A DNA stretch of 64,000 nt from Pedobacter frigiditerrae (GTDB taxonomy: Bacteria > Bacteroidota > Bacteroidia > Sphingobacteriales > Sphingobacteriaceae): positions 1-64,000 of the forward strand of contig NZ_SJSK01000009.1 of the NCBI RefSeq assembly GCF_004331645.1, read 5' to 3'. Below, one piece after another: positions 1-8,576 of this stretch. The notes below the pieces were generated by a model, which was given only the letters and a program-made list of their open reading frames with translations, had not been told where the DNA came from and searched no databases. Both the position numbers and the translations under genes were made by a program. Position 1 is the first letter of the stretch. Each line of letters begins with the position of its first letter.

Positions 1-13
1 ACCCGAGGCTTTC
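1..13 (+). rRNA. probable 3' end of 23S rRNA (partial)
   Basis: The first bases (acccgaggctttc) look like the 3' tail of a Bacteroidota 23S rRNA. They lie about 90 bases before a clear 5S gene. A short hairpin follows at 14-37 (arms aagagcaa and ttgctctt), as expected for an rRNA processing stem. The gene is cut by the window edge, so the call rests mainly on position relative to 5S. Confidence 0.45.
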
Positions 14-102
14 AAGAGCAACACGTTGTTTGCTCTTCAAAATTGACTTCTTTCAATAATATGTCATTCTGGGAATGGACCATGTCCGCCCATTAAAGAT
101 AT

Positions 103-213
<111 letters not shown>

Positions 214-224
214 TCCTAAAGATT

Positions 225-254
225 GCCCCGTCACGAAAGTGGCGGGGCATTTCT
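225..254 (+). terminator. rRNA operon terminator
   Basis: A 10-bp GC-rich stem (gccccgtcac / gtggcggggc, one G-T pair) with a GAAA loop at 225-248 is followed by a T-rich tail. It lies 12 bases after 5S and ends the rRNA operon. Confidence 0.85.
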
Positions 255-850
255 GTTTTATGGGCATCTTTCCTTTTGCACCCTGCCTATGCTGGACAGG
301 TCATATGTTTTTAGATAGCTGTACAATGTTGCCACCTAGACAAGGTGGGGGCCGACACCCGGCGTGGCCAGTGAACAGGTAACAGGACTGGCTTGCATAG
401 CTTATTCAATAAGTGTATTATCCATCGGATCAAACCTTGGTCAAGCAAAAAAGTATTTACGCTGCTGTTGGGTTGTAGAAAACAAAGGCAGTGCAAAACA
501 TGAAATTTGCAAACCGCGACCTTAATTTTTATTAATTCCTTGATGTTTTTAGGCCTCTCAGAGCTTATCGATCTATCAAGCATTAAACCATAAACTATTG
601 ATTTACTTCAACATAAAGTAAATTAAAAAGGCTTTATTCAGTTAATTTAATCTATCTTTGCAACATTCCACTTAACAAATACACCTTTGGTTATTCCTCG
701 ATCAAATTTTGAGAGTTAACTCCACCATTGTATTCTTGGCTAACACTAATTTATTAAAAAATACATGGCTCCTTTGCCTATGTGGCAAGAATTACTGTGA
801 CTTCTTTACTAATACACTTATTTCTCACCCTTCTTTTTTAGAACAACTAC
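255..850. other. intergenic region without a supported gene
   Basis: About 600 bases between the rRNA terminator and the lipoprotein gene. The open frames here have no recognisable product and no coding character. A small inverted repeat (atttactt / aagtaaat, 601-623) precedes a TAnnTTTG box at 653-660, so the right end probably holds the promoter of the downstream pair. Confidence 0.6.
653..660 (+). promoter_or_regulatory. candidate -7 box (TATCTTTG)
   Basis: Matches the Bacteroidota -7 consensus TAnnTTTG. It lies about 190 bases before the lipoprotein gene. No convincing -33 TTTG was seen at the usual distance, so this is tentative. Confidence 0.35.
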
Positions 851-1258
851 ATGGTAAAAAAACTACTTTACATCACTATTGCTGCTACACTAAGCATTGC
901 ATCCTGCAAAAAGAATAGTGTAACACCCGTTACAGCTATAAAAAGCACCAATGAAATTACAGCTCCAAAAGGGTTTAGCTGGGAAAATTCCAGAAGTATA
1001 AATCTTAATATCAGTATCTCTCAAACAAAATTTCCCGGTAAGCTTTATGTTGTAGCTATCTATACATCAGACCCTAGCACAGGCGGCACCCTCATTTCTA
1101 AAGGTTCCCTAAATGCTGTAACTAAGTTTAAAAGCAATCTTTATTTATCAAACCAAGTTAAGGAACTTTACATTGTTTGCATCAGTCCAGACCTTAAAGT
1201 AATCCATAAAACAGTTGTAATAGGCATTACAGATCAAGACATTGTTTTCGGTACATAA
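851..1258 (+). CDS. putative lipoprotein, likely partner of the LruC protein
   Basis: A 135-residue protein with a lipoprotein signal peptide. A short basic start and a hydrophobic stretch lead to a lipobox ending in Cys19 (SIASC), followed by KKNS. The mature part (residues 40-130) is beta-rich and begins with a PKGFSWENSR segment. That segment resembles the short beta domain seen at the N-terminus of some Bacteroidota LruC proteins. The next gene, a DUF3494-LruC protein, starts 24 bases downstream and lacks such a domain, so the two probably form an operon and may act together at the cell surface. No enzymatic motif is visible. Function is inferred from context only; membrane anchoring by the lipobox is the secure part. 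Confidence 0.7.
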   Translation: MVKKLLYITIAATLSIASCKKNSVTPVTAIKSTNEITAPKGFSWENSRSINLNISISQTKFPGKLYVVAIYTSDPSTGGTLISKGSLNAVTKFKSNLYLSNQVKELYIVCISPDLKVIHKTVVIGITDQDIVFGT

Positions 1259-1282
1259 GTTCATCCTTAACTAAAAAATATC

Positions 1283-2815
1283 ATGAAGTATATAGCTATT
1301 TTAGCATTCACTACACTATTGCATTTGGCATCCTTTACAATAACACTTGCCCAAAGCGCACCTTCTTTTGGTGCATCACAAAGCTTTGCGGTATTGGGCG
1401 CATCAACCGTAACCTCAACTGGTCCAACGGTAATAACAGGTAATGTTGGCGTTAGTCCAGGTACAGCAGTTACAGGCTTTCCGCCAGCAACCATCAAAGA
1501 AGGTGCTATTTTCGGTGGGGCCACTAGTTTAGCTGGGCCTGCACATGACGATGCTGTCGAGATCTTTAAAAATCTATCTAGTCAATCTGTGCCTACAGGA
1601 AATGACCTTACAGGTAAAGTACTAGGCAAAACTTCCGGAGCAACTACCCTTAAGCCAGGTGTATACAGTTTTAGTTCTTCTGCACAATTAAATGATACAC
1701 TTACCCTTGATGATGAGGGAGATCCAAATGCCGTTTTTATTTTCAAAATCGGCTCTACCCTTACCACGGCTAGCTACTCAAAGGTAGTAATGAAAAGTGG
1801 GGGCAAGGGGCCAAATGTTTTTTGGCAAATAGGTTCCTCTGCAACAATTGGTACTTACACCACTTTTTTAGGAAATATTATTGCTTCGGCAAGCATTACC
1901 ATGACTACTGGCGCTACTACTACAGGTAGGTTATTTGCCATTAATGCTGCCGTAACTATGGATAACAATACAGCTTTTGCAAGCTCACTAGAGGCTAAGG
2001 ATAAAGATAAAGATGGCATCCCCGATCTTTTGGATGATTACCCAGATGATGCCAACAAGGCCTTTAATAATTATTCATCAATAACTGGTGGGTCTACAGT
2101 TGCTTTTGAAGACCTATGGCCATCTAAAGGAGATTTTGACATGAACGATTTAGTAATGAGCTACAATTATACCATTGTAACCAACGCTAATAACATAGTA
2201 GTACAAGTGTTAGGGAACTTCACATTGAGAGCTGCTGGCGGCACGCTTAGTAATGGATTTGCGGTAGAGTTTCCAATACCCCGAGCTAGTGTTAGAAGCC
2301 TAGAAGGAGCCACCTTAGAAGCTGGACAAACAAATGCAGTTGTTGTTTTATTTACAGATATGCAAAAAGAAATGCCTAATGGAAATACAGAACCCGGTAA
2401 GCCGCAAAGCAACCCTAAATCTTACAACATTAAATTCGATGTACTAAAAGGCCCATTATTTGAGGACTTTGGTACCGATTACAATCCCTTTATCTTCTAT
2501 ATGTCTGCTACATCCAGACGTGAAGTTCATTTGATGGATAAGCCGCCAAGCCAATTAGCAGATCAAACGTTGTTTGGTCAAAGTAATGATGATACCGACG
2601 TAGCTGCTGGAAGATTTTATGTAACAAAAACGGGTTTACCTTACGCAATTAGTATTCCTACATCAAGTTTCCAATATCCGATCGAAAATAAAGATGTCAC
2701 GCAAACTTATCTTCACTTTGCAGAATGGGCAAACTCAGGCGGGAAATTATTTATAGATTGGTTTAGCAATACCGATAATTCATATAGAAACCCACTACTG
2801 ATCTATACAAAATAG
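1283..2815 (+). CDS. secreted DUF3494 (ice-binding-like) + LruC domain protein
   Basis: A 510-residue exported protein. A signal peptide (residues 1-24, ending LAQS) precedes a DUF3494 beta-helix domain (about 28-230) with the family's FAVLGASTVT and TGNVGVSPG segments. Next comes an Asp-rich calcium-binding-type linker, DKDKDGIPDLLDDYPDD, near residue 238. An LruC domain (DUF4842) fills residues 260-510, with its FEDLWPSKGDFDMNDLVMSY signature. DUF3494 proteins include ice-binding proteins and adhesins; LruC domains occur in surface proteins. A role in surface attachment or ice/cold interaction is inference. There is no T9SS sorting domain at the C-terminus. The gene follows a lipoprotein gene and ends before three hairpins. 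Confidence 0.88.
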   Translation: MKYIAILAFTTLLHLASFTITLAQSAPSFGASQSFAVLGASTVTSTGPTVITGNVGVSPGTAVTGFPPATIKEGAIFGGATSLAGPAHDDAVEIFKNLSSQSVPTGNDLTGKVLGKTSGATTLKPGVYSFSSSAQLNDTLTLDDEGDPNAVFIFKIGSTLTTASYSKVVMKSGGKGPNVFWQIGSSATIGTYTTFLGNIIASASITMTTGATTTGRLFAINAAVTMDNNTAFASSLEAKDKDKDGIPDLLDDYPDDANKAFNNYSSITGGSTVAFEDLWPSKGDFDMNDLVMSYNYTIVTNANNIVVQVLGNFTLRAAGGTLSNGFAVEFPIPRASVRSLEGATLEAGQTNAVVVLFTDMQKEMPNGNTEPGKPQSNPKSYNIKFDVLKGPLFEDFGTDYNPFIFYMSATSRREVHLMDKPPSQLADQTLFGQSNDDTDVAAGRFYVTKTGLPYAISIPTSSFQYPIENKDVTQTYLHFAEWANSGGKLFIDWFSNTDNSYRNPLLIYTK

Positions 2816-2844
2816 TAAATAATCAAAAGACATATCCTTATTAG

Positions 2845-2877
2845 TCATCGCCTATTTGTATAGCATATAGGCGATGA
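2845..2877. repeat. hairpin 1 of three in the convergent gap
   Basis: A perfect 11-bp inverted repeat (tcatcgcctat / ataggcgatga) with an 11-base loop, 30 bases after the LruC gene stop. It has no clear T-run. It may act as a terminator or mRNA-stabilising stem. Confidence 0.7.
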
Positions 2878-2898
2878 TTGATATTGAAGCTCAGCTGT

Positions 2899-2919
2899 AT
2901 TGCCAACTCAACTGGCAAT
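2899..2919. repeat. hairpin 2 of three in the convergent gap
   Basis: A perfect 7-bp inverted repeat (attgcca / tggcaat) with a 7-base loop, between the other two hairpins. Confidence 0.55.
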
Positions 2920-2944
2920 CGTAGTGCTTCACTGTTTAGTTCTA

Positions 2945-2997
2945 ATCATATCGCATTAAGATACCCAATCGAGTTGGGTATCTTAATGCGATATGAT
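2945..2997. repeat. hairpin 3: perfect 24-bp inverted repeat
   Basis: A 24-bp uninterrupted inverted repeat with a 5-base loop (tcgag). It ends four bases before the histidine kinase stop codon. It is far longer than an ordinary intrinsic terminator, is AT-rich and has no flanking T-run. It may be a bidirectional terminator or a mobile palindrome. Confidence 0.85.
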
Positions 2998-3000
2998 GCT

Positions 3001-4293
3001 TTACCCCTTTGGCAACCCCACATAAAAAACCGTCCCTTTACCCTCTACACTTTCAAACCAAATATCCCCATGTTGCAACCCAACATAAGTTTGCGCTAAC
3101 CTTAAACCCAATCCAACACCCTTTTCATGATTAGTACCATAAGTACCCTTACTTTTAAGCGAAAATATAAACGGTTTCTCGCTCTCCTTAACACCTATTC
3201 CATTATCACTAACAATAATCAAACACTGTTCAGGTCTTTCCTCAAACCTAATCGTTATAGCCCCATGCTCGTGCGAAAACTTAATTGCATTATTTAATAA
3301 GTTCCGCACTATCAATTGCAACATATCAGGATCCGCAACAACAGCCAAATCTTTATTAACCTCATAATTAAGGCTAATACCCTTTTCGGTAGCTAAATTA
3401 TTTTGTAAACCAATGGTATGGTTTAGCGTATCATGCAAGTTTATGTTAGCAAGATTAATAAGTACACCATCCATCTGGTCTTTAGACCATAGCAAAATGT
3501 TCTCAAGCATTTCAGAAGTCTGCCGAGTAGAAATCAGCAATCCCTTTTTAACCCTGGCCTTTTCATCATCACTAAGCTCCAGTTCATTAAGCAAAGTGAG
3601 GTAATTCTCTATAGAAGCCAATGGTGCCTTTAAATCATGCGCCACAATAGAAAAAAGCTTGTTCTTGGTCTCATTGCTTTCCTGTAAGGCAATCAACCTA
3701 TCTTCTGCCAGGCCTTTCTCCTTGTTGTAACTATTCTTCATGAAAACAGTAATCACCGTCATCATGAAAATGATTTCGAAAAATGTTTGCGCCAAATCTA
3801 ATAGTTTATGCCTTTCATTTTCATACAAAGGCTTAACCCACTCCGGGTGCATATATTCTAATGTTAAAAGAACTATTAAAAGTAAAATATTCAATGGTAT
3901 CCAAACCCAAAACTGTTTCCTGCTGCAAACAATCGTTAGTAAAAAGATAATTAAAATAAAAGTAAATAGATTTACCCCACTAGATCCTGCAGCTTCAAAA
4001 TAGGTGCCTGCACAAAGTAAATTAAAGGAGAGTGCACAAATGCCTACAGCAAGGGCCAATTTACCTTTATACCTAGATAGGTAATAACACAGAAACAATA
4101 CCCCAATTAAAGGAAACATCAAAAAACCAAACTCAACCAATCCTAAACAAAAGTTCACAATTGCATTTACCGAAGCAGTAAAAACAGCAAATATGGTTAC
4201 CGCATTAAAAATTCTACACTCTAAAGAATAGGCTACTTCGCTACCAATAAGGTTTTTCCAGAAAGATGAAAACGTTTCTTTAAATGAATTCAA
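3001..4293 (-). CDS. membrane sensor histidine kinase
   Basis: A 430-residue kinase. Residues 25-185 hold about six hydrophobic membrane segments with short loops and no large periplasmic sensor, so it probably senses a membrane or intracellular cue. A HisKA domain follows, with an H-box (LFSIVAHDLKAPLASIENY) whose phosphoacceptor is His219. The HATPase_c domain (about 320-428) has an N-box (NLLNNAIKFSHE), G1 (SDNGIGV) and G2 (KGVGLGLRLAQ). No response regulator gene is adjacent, so it is an orphan kinase in this window. It converges on the LruC gene, from which the hairpin array separates it. The signal and target are unknown. Confidence 0.92.
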   Translation of the reverse strand: MNSFKETFSSFWKNLIGSEVAYSLECRIFNAVTIFAVFTASVNAIVNFCLGLVEFGFLMFPLIGVLFLCYYLSRYKGKLALAVGICALSFNLLCAGTYFEAAGSSGVNLFTFILIIFLLTIVCSRKQFWVWIPLNILLLIVLLTLEYMHPEWVKPLYENERHKLLDLAQTFFEIIFMMTVITVFMKNSYNKEKGLAEDRLIALQESNETKNKLFSIVAHDLKAPLASIENYLTLLNELELSDDEKARVKKGLLISTRQTSEMLENILLWSKDQMDGVLINLANINLHDTLNHTIGLQNNLATEKGISLNYEVNKDLAVVADPDMLQLIVRNLLNNAIKFSHEHGAITIRFEERPEQCLIIVSDNGIGVKESEKPFIFSLKSKGTYGTNHEKGVGLGLRLAQTYVGLQHGDIWFESVEGKGTVFYVGLPKG

Positions 4294-4553
4294 AATCAGA
4301 TAGATGTTTTAACAAATATATGAATATATGTGCTTGCAATCTAGAAACGCAGAAAATGAACGAAATTTATTTCAAATAGGAGTAAGATTGTTTTTGGAGT
4401 GATTGAGCGGAATGTAAAAGGATTCTATTTATCAATGCTATATTTTATTAGTCAGTTAGTTCCGTTAAATCCAACTTCCATTACTGTTTATGGGGTAAGC
4501 TCCAACTTTTATAAAGTAAGCCCCACCGTTCATAAAGTACCCCACTACTTAAG

Positions 4554-4627
4554 TAGCGGGAACGAGAGTTGAACTCGTGACCTTCCCGATTGCATCGGGA
4601 CGCCCTAACCAACTGAGCTATCCAACA
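4554..4627 (-). pseudogene. decayed tRNA-Met-like copy with replaced anticodon arm
   Basis: Aligned without gaps to the tRNA-Met at 4755-4828, this 74-base stretch matches exactly over the 30 bases covering the acceptor 3' strand and T arm, and again over most of the D arm. The 20-base anticodon-arm segment is replaced by a palindrome (cccgattgcatcggg). The 5' acceptor strand (tgttgga on the minus strand) cannot pair with the 3' strand. A formal GCA anticodon can be read, but without an acceptor stem it is unlikely to be a working tRNA. Confidence 0.75.
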
Positions 4628-4665
4628 AAAAAAAACTTCAGGAACTTAACCTTAAAGCTTTTTTT

Positions 4666-4713
4666 AGTAGTAGTATGAACTCTTGACCTTTCCAATAGCT
4701 ATTGGGAGCTACC
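4666..4713 (-). pseudogene. second, more decayed tRNA-like remnant
   Basis: The stretch atgaactcttgacc matches the tRNA-Met T-arm region (ttgaactcgtgacc) at 12 of 14 bases. It is followed by a palindrome (ccaatagctattgg) where the anticodon arm should be, and then by a shortened gctac segment. The D arm and acceptor are largely missing. It reads as another degenerate copy between the first remnant and the intact tRNA. Confidence 0.5.
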
Positions 4714-4724
4714 CTTTAAACAAA

Positions 4725-4750
4725 AAAAGCCCATCTTTCGATGGGCTTTT
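4725..4750 (-). terminator. terminator downstream of tRNA-Met
   Basis: A 7-bp stem (gcccatc / gatgggc) with a tttc loop on the plus strand is flanked by A-runs on one side and T-runs on the other. It extends to 11 bp and works as an intrinsic terminator in either direction. It lies just 3' of the tRNA on the minus strand. Confidence 0.8.
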
Positions 4751-4754
4751 ACCG

Positions 4755-4828
4755 TAGCGGGAACGAGAGTTGAACTCGTGACCTCAGGGTTATGAATCCT
4801 GCGCTCTAACCAACTGAGCTACCCCGCC
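4755..4828 (-). tRNA. tRNA-Met (anticodon CAT)
   Basis: A full cloverleaf on the minus strand: acceptor GGCGGGG paired with TCCCGCT, D arm GCTCAGTTGGTTAGAGC, anticodon loop TTCATAA, T arm with GAGTTCAACTC. Anticodon CAT means methionine. An Ile2 tRNA with modified C34 has the same DNA anticodon and is the alternative. The last anticodon-stem pair is A-C. CCA is not encoded. The terminator at 4725-4750 follows it. Confidence 0.9.
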
Positions 4829-4979
4829 ATTCTTTATTATTATACTTTGCAATAATTATTATATATTACAATAATTATTAGTTTTTTTTAAAGAGTTGCA
4901 AATATAGAATAAATTACTTTTCTTTAGAAATAATAAGTAAAAAAAAGTCCATTATTTTTAAGAATATAGGTGTTATAGG

Positions 4980-5360
4980 ATGTCAGAAAAGAAAAAATTT
5001 ACATTAGAATATGAGTTGAGATCATCTCCCCGTATATTATTCAGTTTTATTAGCGAACCAAACGGCTTGTCTCAATGGTTTGCAGACGATGTGATTTTTA
5101 GAGATCAGGTTTACACTTTTACTTGGGACGATGAAGTCCAAAAAGCAAAAATGCTAAGCATTAAAGAAAACAAGTTGGTTAAATTCAAGTGGTTAGACGA
5201 TGAGCCACATTGCTATTTCGAAATGGAGATAGTACAAGACGAATTAACCAACGATGTAGCCTTGGCCATTACCGATTTTGCCACAGATGAGACACGCACA
5301 GAAAAAACACAAATTTGGGATAATCAAATCACTTACCTCCTTAGTGTAATTGGTGCCTAA
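4980..5360 (+). CDS. START-like domain protein
   Basis: A 126-residue cytoplasmic protein of the SRPBCC/START-like superfamily. The segment SSPRILFSFISEPNGLSQWFADDV (written here in part only as family signature) is the usual N-terminal strand-helix of the AHSA1-type fold. The rest alternates beta strands and ends with a long helix. Such small START-like proteins are common in Bacteroidota. There is no signal peptide or catalytic motif, so a ligand-binding role is inferred from fold. The permease gene starts 30 bases downstream, which suggests co-transcription. Confidence 0.8.
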   Translation: MSEKKKFTLEYELRSSPRILFSFISEPNGLSQWFADDVIFRDQVYTFTWDDEVQKAKMLSIKENKLVKFKWLDDEPHCYFEMEIVQDELTNDVALAITDFATDETRTEKTQIWDNQITYLLSVIGA

Positions 5361-5390
5361 ATTTTCGTCGGCTTTGTCTATCTTTGTATA

Positions 5391-6833
5391 TTGAAAAAGA
5401 TACATCTATTACTGATAAAGGCATTCATTAGACCATTTTTCGTCACATTTTTTATTGTGATGTTTATTCTATTGATGTTTTTCTTGTTTAAATACATAGA
5501 CGATTTAATAGGAAAAGGATTTGAATGGTATACCATTGCCGAGGTCATGGTATACGCATCAGCATCAAACGTTTCAATGGCCTTGCCCTTAGCCATACTA
5601 CTGTCCTCTATCATGACCTTTGGTAGTTTGGGCGAAAACTATGAATTGGTTGCCATTAAGTCTGCCGGCGTGTCCCTGCAAAAGGCAATGCAGCCACTCT
5701 TTGTGCTCATTATTTGTATATCCATAGCCTCTTTTTTCTTTTCAGACTACATGTTGCCCAAGGCCAACCTAAAATATGGCTCCCTGCTTTTTGACATGCG
5801 GAATAAAAAACTATCCTTTTTAATTAAACCAGGAGTTTTTAACAATAGCATACCAGGCTACGGAATGAGGATAGAACGCAAGGGAGAAGGTGCGGTAGAT
5901 TCATTATATGGTGTTCTAATTTACGACCATACCGGCGGAAACGGCATATCAAAAATCGTGATGGCCGAAAAAGGCAAGATGTCTAAAACTAAAGACGGCA
6001 AGTTTCTGATCCTACAACTCATCAATGGGGTGAGGTACGAAGAGTCTAATGGAAGTAGCAGTAATTCATTTAATCCAAGGCAGGCTTTTACCCGTATGCG
6101 CTTTAAGCAAACTGAGGTTAAGTTTGATTTTTCTAGTTTTGGTTCAGGTTTCAATCGTACAGAAGAAAATAGTTTCATGAACAACGCCCAAATGCTAAAC
6201 CGAAAAGGGCTTACAAAAAGAGAAGATTCCTTAATAAAAAGTTTAGATACCCTAAATAAAGTAACCAAGGTCAATGCAAGTGCTTATTACAAGCAGAATA
6301 ACTATTTAAAAGGCTACACAAAAGTTAAGGCAAAACCTAAGGTTATTAATGGTTCTGTTTTAACCGTTATAGAAAAAAATAACAGGGTGCAAGCCCTACA
6401 AAATGCCTTTGATCAATCCGAAACCATTAAGCAAACACTTAATAACAGGTTGTTAGATCATGATTTTAAGGTAAAGGAAATCATTAAGGCGAAAATAGAA
6501 TACCAAAGAAAGTACACGCTAGCCGTATCTTGTTTACTGCTTTTCTTTATTGGGGCACCTTTGGGAGCAATTATTAGAAAAGGCGGCTTAGGCTTGCCAG
6601 TGGTAATTGCCATCGTGTTCTTTTTAATTTATCACATTATTTCTACCGTAGCAGAAAAATCTGCAAAAGAAGGCTCACTAGACCCAACCTTCGGCATGTG
6701 GACGGCCATTGTTATCCTCACGCCATTAGGTGTCTTTTTAACCTATAAGGCAACAGTAGATTCTGCCTTGTTTGATGTAGACTACTATAAACAGCTAATA
6801 GTTGGCCTGTTTAAGCGTAAAAAGAAAGATTAG
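5391..6833 (+). CDS. LptF/LptG-family permease (YjgP/YjgQ)
   Basis: A 480-residue inner-membrane protein of the family whose LptF and LptG proteins, with the LptB ATPase, extract lipopolysaccharide for transport. Three membrane segments lie in the first 125 residues, a large periplasmic beta domain follows, and three segments lie in the last 110 residues. That is the standard LptF/G layout. It is longer than E. coli LptF (about 366 residues); the extra length is a Lys-rich stretch near residues 230-340. The first codon is TTG; a TAnnTTTG-like box (tatctttg, 5379-5386) lies only a few bases before it, so a leaderless or slightly different start is possible. Which of LptF or LptG it replaces cannot be told. 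Confidence 0.88.
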   Translation: MKKIHLLLIKAFIRPFFVTFFIVMFILLMFFLFKYIDDLIGKGFEWYTIAEVMVYASASNVSMALPLAILLSSIMTFGSLGENYELVAIKSAGVSLQKAMQPLFVLIICISIASFFFSDYMLPKANLKYGSLLFDMRNKKLSFLIKPGVFNNSIPGYGMRIERKGEGAVDSLYGVLIYDHTGGNGISKIVMAEKGKMSKTKDGKFLILQLINGVRYEESNGSSSNSFNPRQAFTRMRFKQTEVKFDFSSFGSGFNRTEENSFMNNAQMLNRKGLTKREDSLIKSLDTLNKVTKVNASAYYKQNNYLKGYTKVKAKPKVINGSVLTVIEKNNRVQALQNAFDQSETIKQTLNNRLLDHDFKVKEIIKAKIEYQRKYTLAVSCLLLFFIGAPLGAIIRKGGLGLPVVIAIVFFLIYHIISTVAEKSAKEGSLDPTFGMWTAIVILTPLGVFLTYKATVDSALFDVDYYKQLIVGLFKRKKKD

Positions 6834-7240
6834 AAAAAGAAGGGTTCTGCCTTCCATCGCACTTGTAGCCCCGCTTTCGGCTTTAGTCTTTCGCTTTCAG
6901 CTCAAGAGCTATCGCCATCAATCGGGTTTAATTAACAAAGGCAATTGGTTCTTTGGGCAATTAGCAACCCGACATATTAGCACAGCTTTTTGCTCTATAG
7001 CCCTGATTGAAGCGGCATCCTTTTGTGTTGTCATCCTGACGCGTGCCGATTTTATATCGGTAGCTTGTCTAAGGAAATACAAAAGATTTAGCGGAAAGCA
7101 GGAACAAACATTAATCAAAACTTCAAAACTGCGCTCCCAATCGATATAATCTTTCTGCATTAGTCTTTATGCTCTTCTAACAAAAATCAAAACTTTATTC
7201 CTTACTTATCAATGATATTTTATGCCAAATTATTGTTGGT
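6834..7240. repeat. intergenic repeat-type DNA without a gene
   Basis: This stretch contains open frames on both strands without recognisable products. It has fragments such as ctgattgaagcggcatcctttt and catcctgacgcgtgccgat (each read here in part) that resemble the dispersed mosaic repeats seen elsewhere in the window. I consider it decayed repeat DNA. Confidence 0.5.
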
Positions 7241-7248
7241 AAAGGTTG

Positions 7249-7256
7249 TAACTTTG
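7249..7256 (+). promoter_or_regulatory. candidate -7 box for ribBA (TAACTTTG)
   Basis: Matches TAnnTTTG, 48 bases before the ribBA start codon. No FMN riboswitch core is visible between it and the gene. Confidence 0.55.
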
Positions 7257-7303
7257 TGTCGACTTATAATAAGGAACCTTAAGCCTTATTTACCAAATAC
7301 AAA

Positions 7304-8512
7304 ATGGAAATTAAATTAAATACAATAGACGAAGCATTAGAAGATATTAAAGCTGGTAAAATAATTATTGTGGTTGATGATGAAGATCGCGAAAATGAAG
7401 GCGACTTTATTACTGCAGCAAGAAACGTAACGCCAGAAGTAATTAATTTCATGTCTAAGTATGGCAGAGGTTTAATCTGCGCTCCGCTAATAGAAGACCT
7501 ATGCATCGATTTAAAGCTCGATTTAATGGTGCAAAATAATACCGTTCTACACCAAACCCCTTTTACCGTTTCAGTAGATTTAATTGGACAAGGTTGTACA
7601 ACAGGAATTTCTACACATGATAGAGCCAAAACTGTACAGGCATTAATTAATCCAGATACCAAACCAGAAGATTTAGGCAGACCCGGACATATTTTCCCTT
7701 TAAAGGCAAAACGTGAAGGTGTATTGCGCAGAACGGGGCATACCGAAGCAACTATAGATATTGCTCGTTTGGCAGGTTTTGAGCCAGCTGGCGTATTGGT
7801 AGAGATCATGAACGACGATGGGACAATGGCTCGTTTGCCAGAGTTAATGGTTATTGCGCAACAGCACCAACTTAAGATAATTTCTATTAAAGATTTAATT
7901 GCTTACCGTTTAGCGGCAGAGAGTTTAATTAGAGAAGAAGTTGCAGTTAATTTGCCAACGCAATGGGGCGATTTTAAAATGACAGCTTACACTCAATTAA
8001 GCAATGGAGCTACACATTTAGCCATTACCAAAGGCGAATGGAAAGAAGGTGAGCCAATATTAGCTAGGATACACAGTTCATGTGTTACTGGAGATATTTT
8101 TGGTTCTTGTCGCTGCGATTGTGGGCCACAATTACACAAGGCACTTCAGATGTTAGAGCAAGAAGGAAAAGGCATTGTGGTTTACATGAACCAAGAGGGT
8201 AGAGGGATTGGTTTAGTAAATAAACTTCGTTCATATAACTTACAAGACGCTGGTTTTGATACCGTAGAAGCAAATATAGAATTAGGCTTTAAAGGCGATG
8301 AACGTGATTACGGTGTTGGTGCTCAGATTTTAAGAGCGCAAGGCGTTACTAAAATGAAGTTAATGTCTAACAATCCCACTAAAAGAGCTGGCTTAATTGG
8401 CTATGGACTAGAGATTGTAGAGAACATTCCAATCGAAATAGAAAGCAACAAACATAACGAGTCTTATTTAATTACCAAGCGTGATAAAATGGGACACCAG
8501 ATCATGAAGTAA
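7304..8512 (+). CDS. ribBA: bifunctional DHBP synthase / GTP cyclohydrolase II
   Basis: A 402-residue enzyme making both riboflavin precursors. The N-terminal half (about 1-200) is DHBP synthase, which makes dihydroxybutanone phosphate from ribulose 5-phosphate. It has [25 protein letters not shown] and the [10 protein letters not shown] segment. The C-terminal half (about 205-400) is GTP cyclohydrolase II, with zinc ligands in [17 protein letters not shown], followed by NQEGRGIGL and the GERDYG-like DERDYG loop. Length is normal for the fused form. It is monocistronic here; ribF is encoded about 30 kb away. The ATG at 7304 fits the promoter box and the domain start. Confidence 0.97.
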   Translation: MEIKLNTIDEALEDIKAGKIIIVVDDEDRENEGDFITAARNVTPEVINFMSKYGRGLICAPLIEDLCIDLKLDLMVQNNTVLHQTPFTVSVDLIGQGCTTGISTHDRAKTVQALINPDTKPEDLGRPGHIFPLKAKREGVLRRTGHTEATIDIARLAGFEPAGVLVEIMNDDGTMARLPELMVIAQQHQLKIISIKDLIAYRLAAESLIREEVAVNLPTQWGDFKMTAYTQLSNGATHLAITKGEWKEGEPILARIHSSCVTGDIFGSCRCDCGPQLHKALQMLEQEGKGIVVYMNQEGRGIGLVNKLRSYNLQDAGFDTVEANIELGFKGDERDYGVGAQILRAQGVTKMKLMSNNPTKRAGLIGYGLEIVENIPIEIESNKHNESYLITKRDKMGHQIMK

Positions 8513-8533
8513 TACTTTGTTTGGATATGTATT

Positions 8534-8576
8534 AAAGGACGGTAAGAATTTAGGATTTAAATCTTACCATCCTTTA
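8534..8576 (+). terminator. probable ribBA terminator hairpin
   Basis: An imperfect stem (aaaggacggtaag... paired with ...cttaccatccttt) of about 20 bp lies 21 bases after the ribBA stop. Its right arm merges with the first tandem repeat unit. There is no long T-run, so this is a moderate call. Confidence 0.45.

Noticed and set aside
709-918. 69-codon frame overlapping the lipoprotein gene
   Set aside because: It is a shadow of the lipoprotein start region with Cys/His-rich, non-protein-like composition.
4554-4627. Functional tRNA-Cys (formal anticodon GCA)
   Set aside because: The acceptor strands do not pair and the anticodon arm is a palindrome unlike any tRNA-Cys I know.
6802-7160. Open frames of 80-115 codons on both strands after the LptF-type gene
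   Set aside because: They lie in repeat-type DNA, lack recognisable products, and the plus-strand one overlaps the permease end in another frame.
7160-7303. FMN riboswitch upstream of ribBA
   Set aside because: The conserved RFN core is not seen; only a plain -7 box is present.
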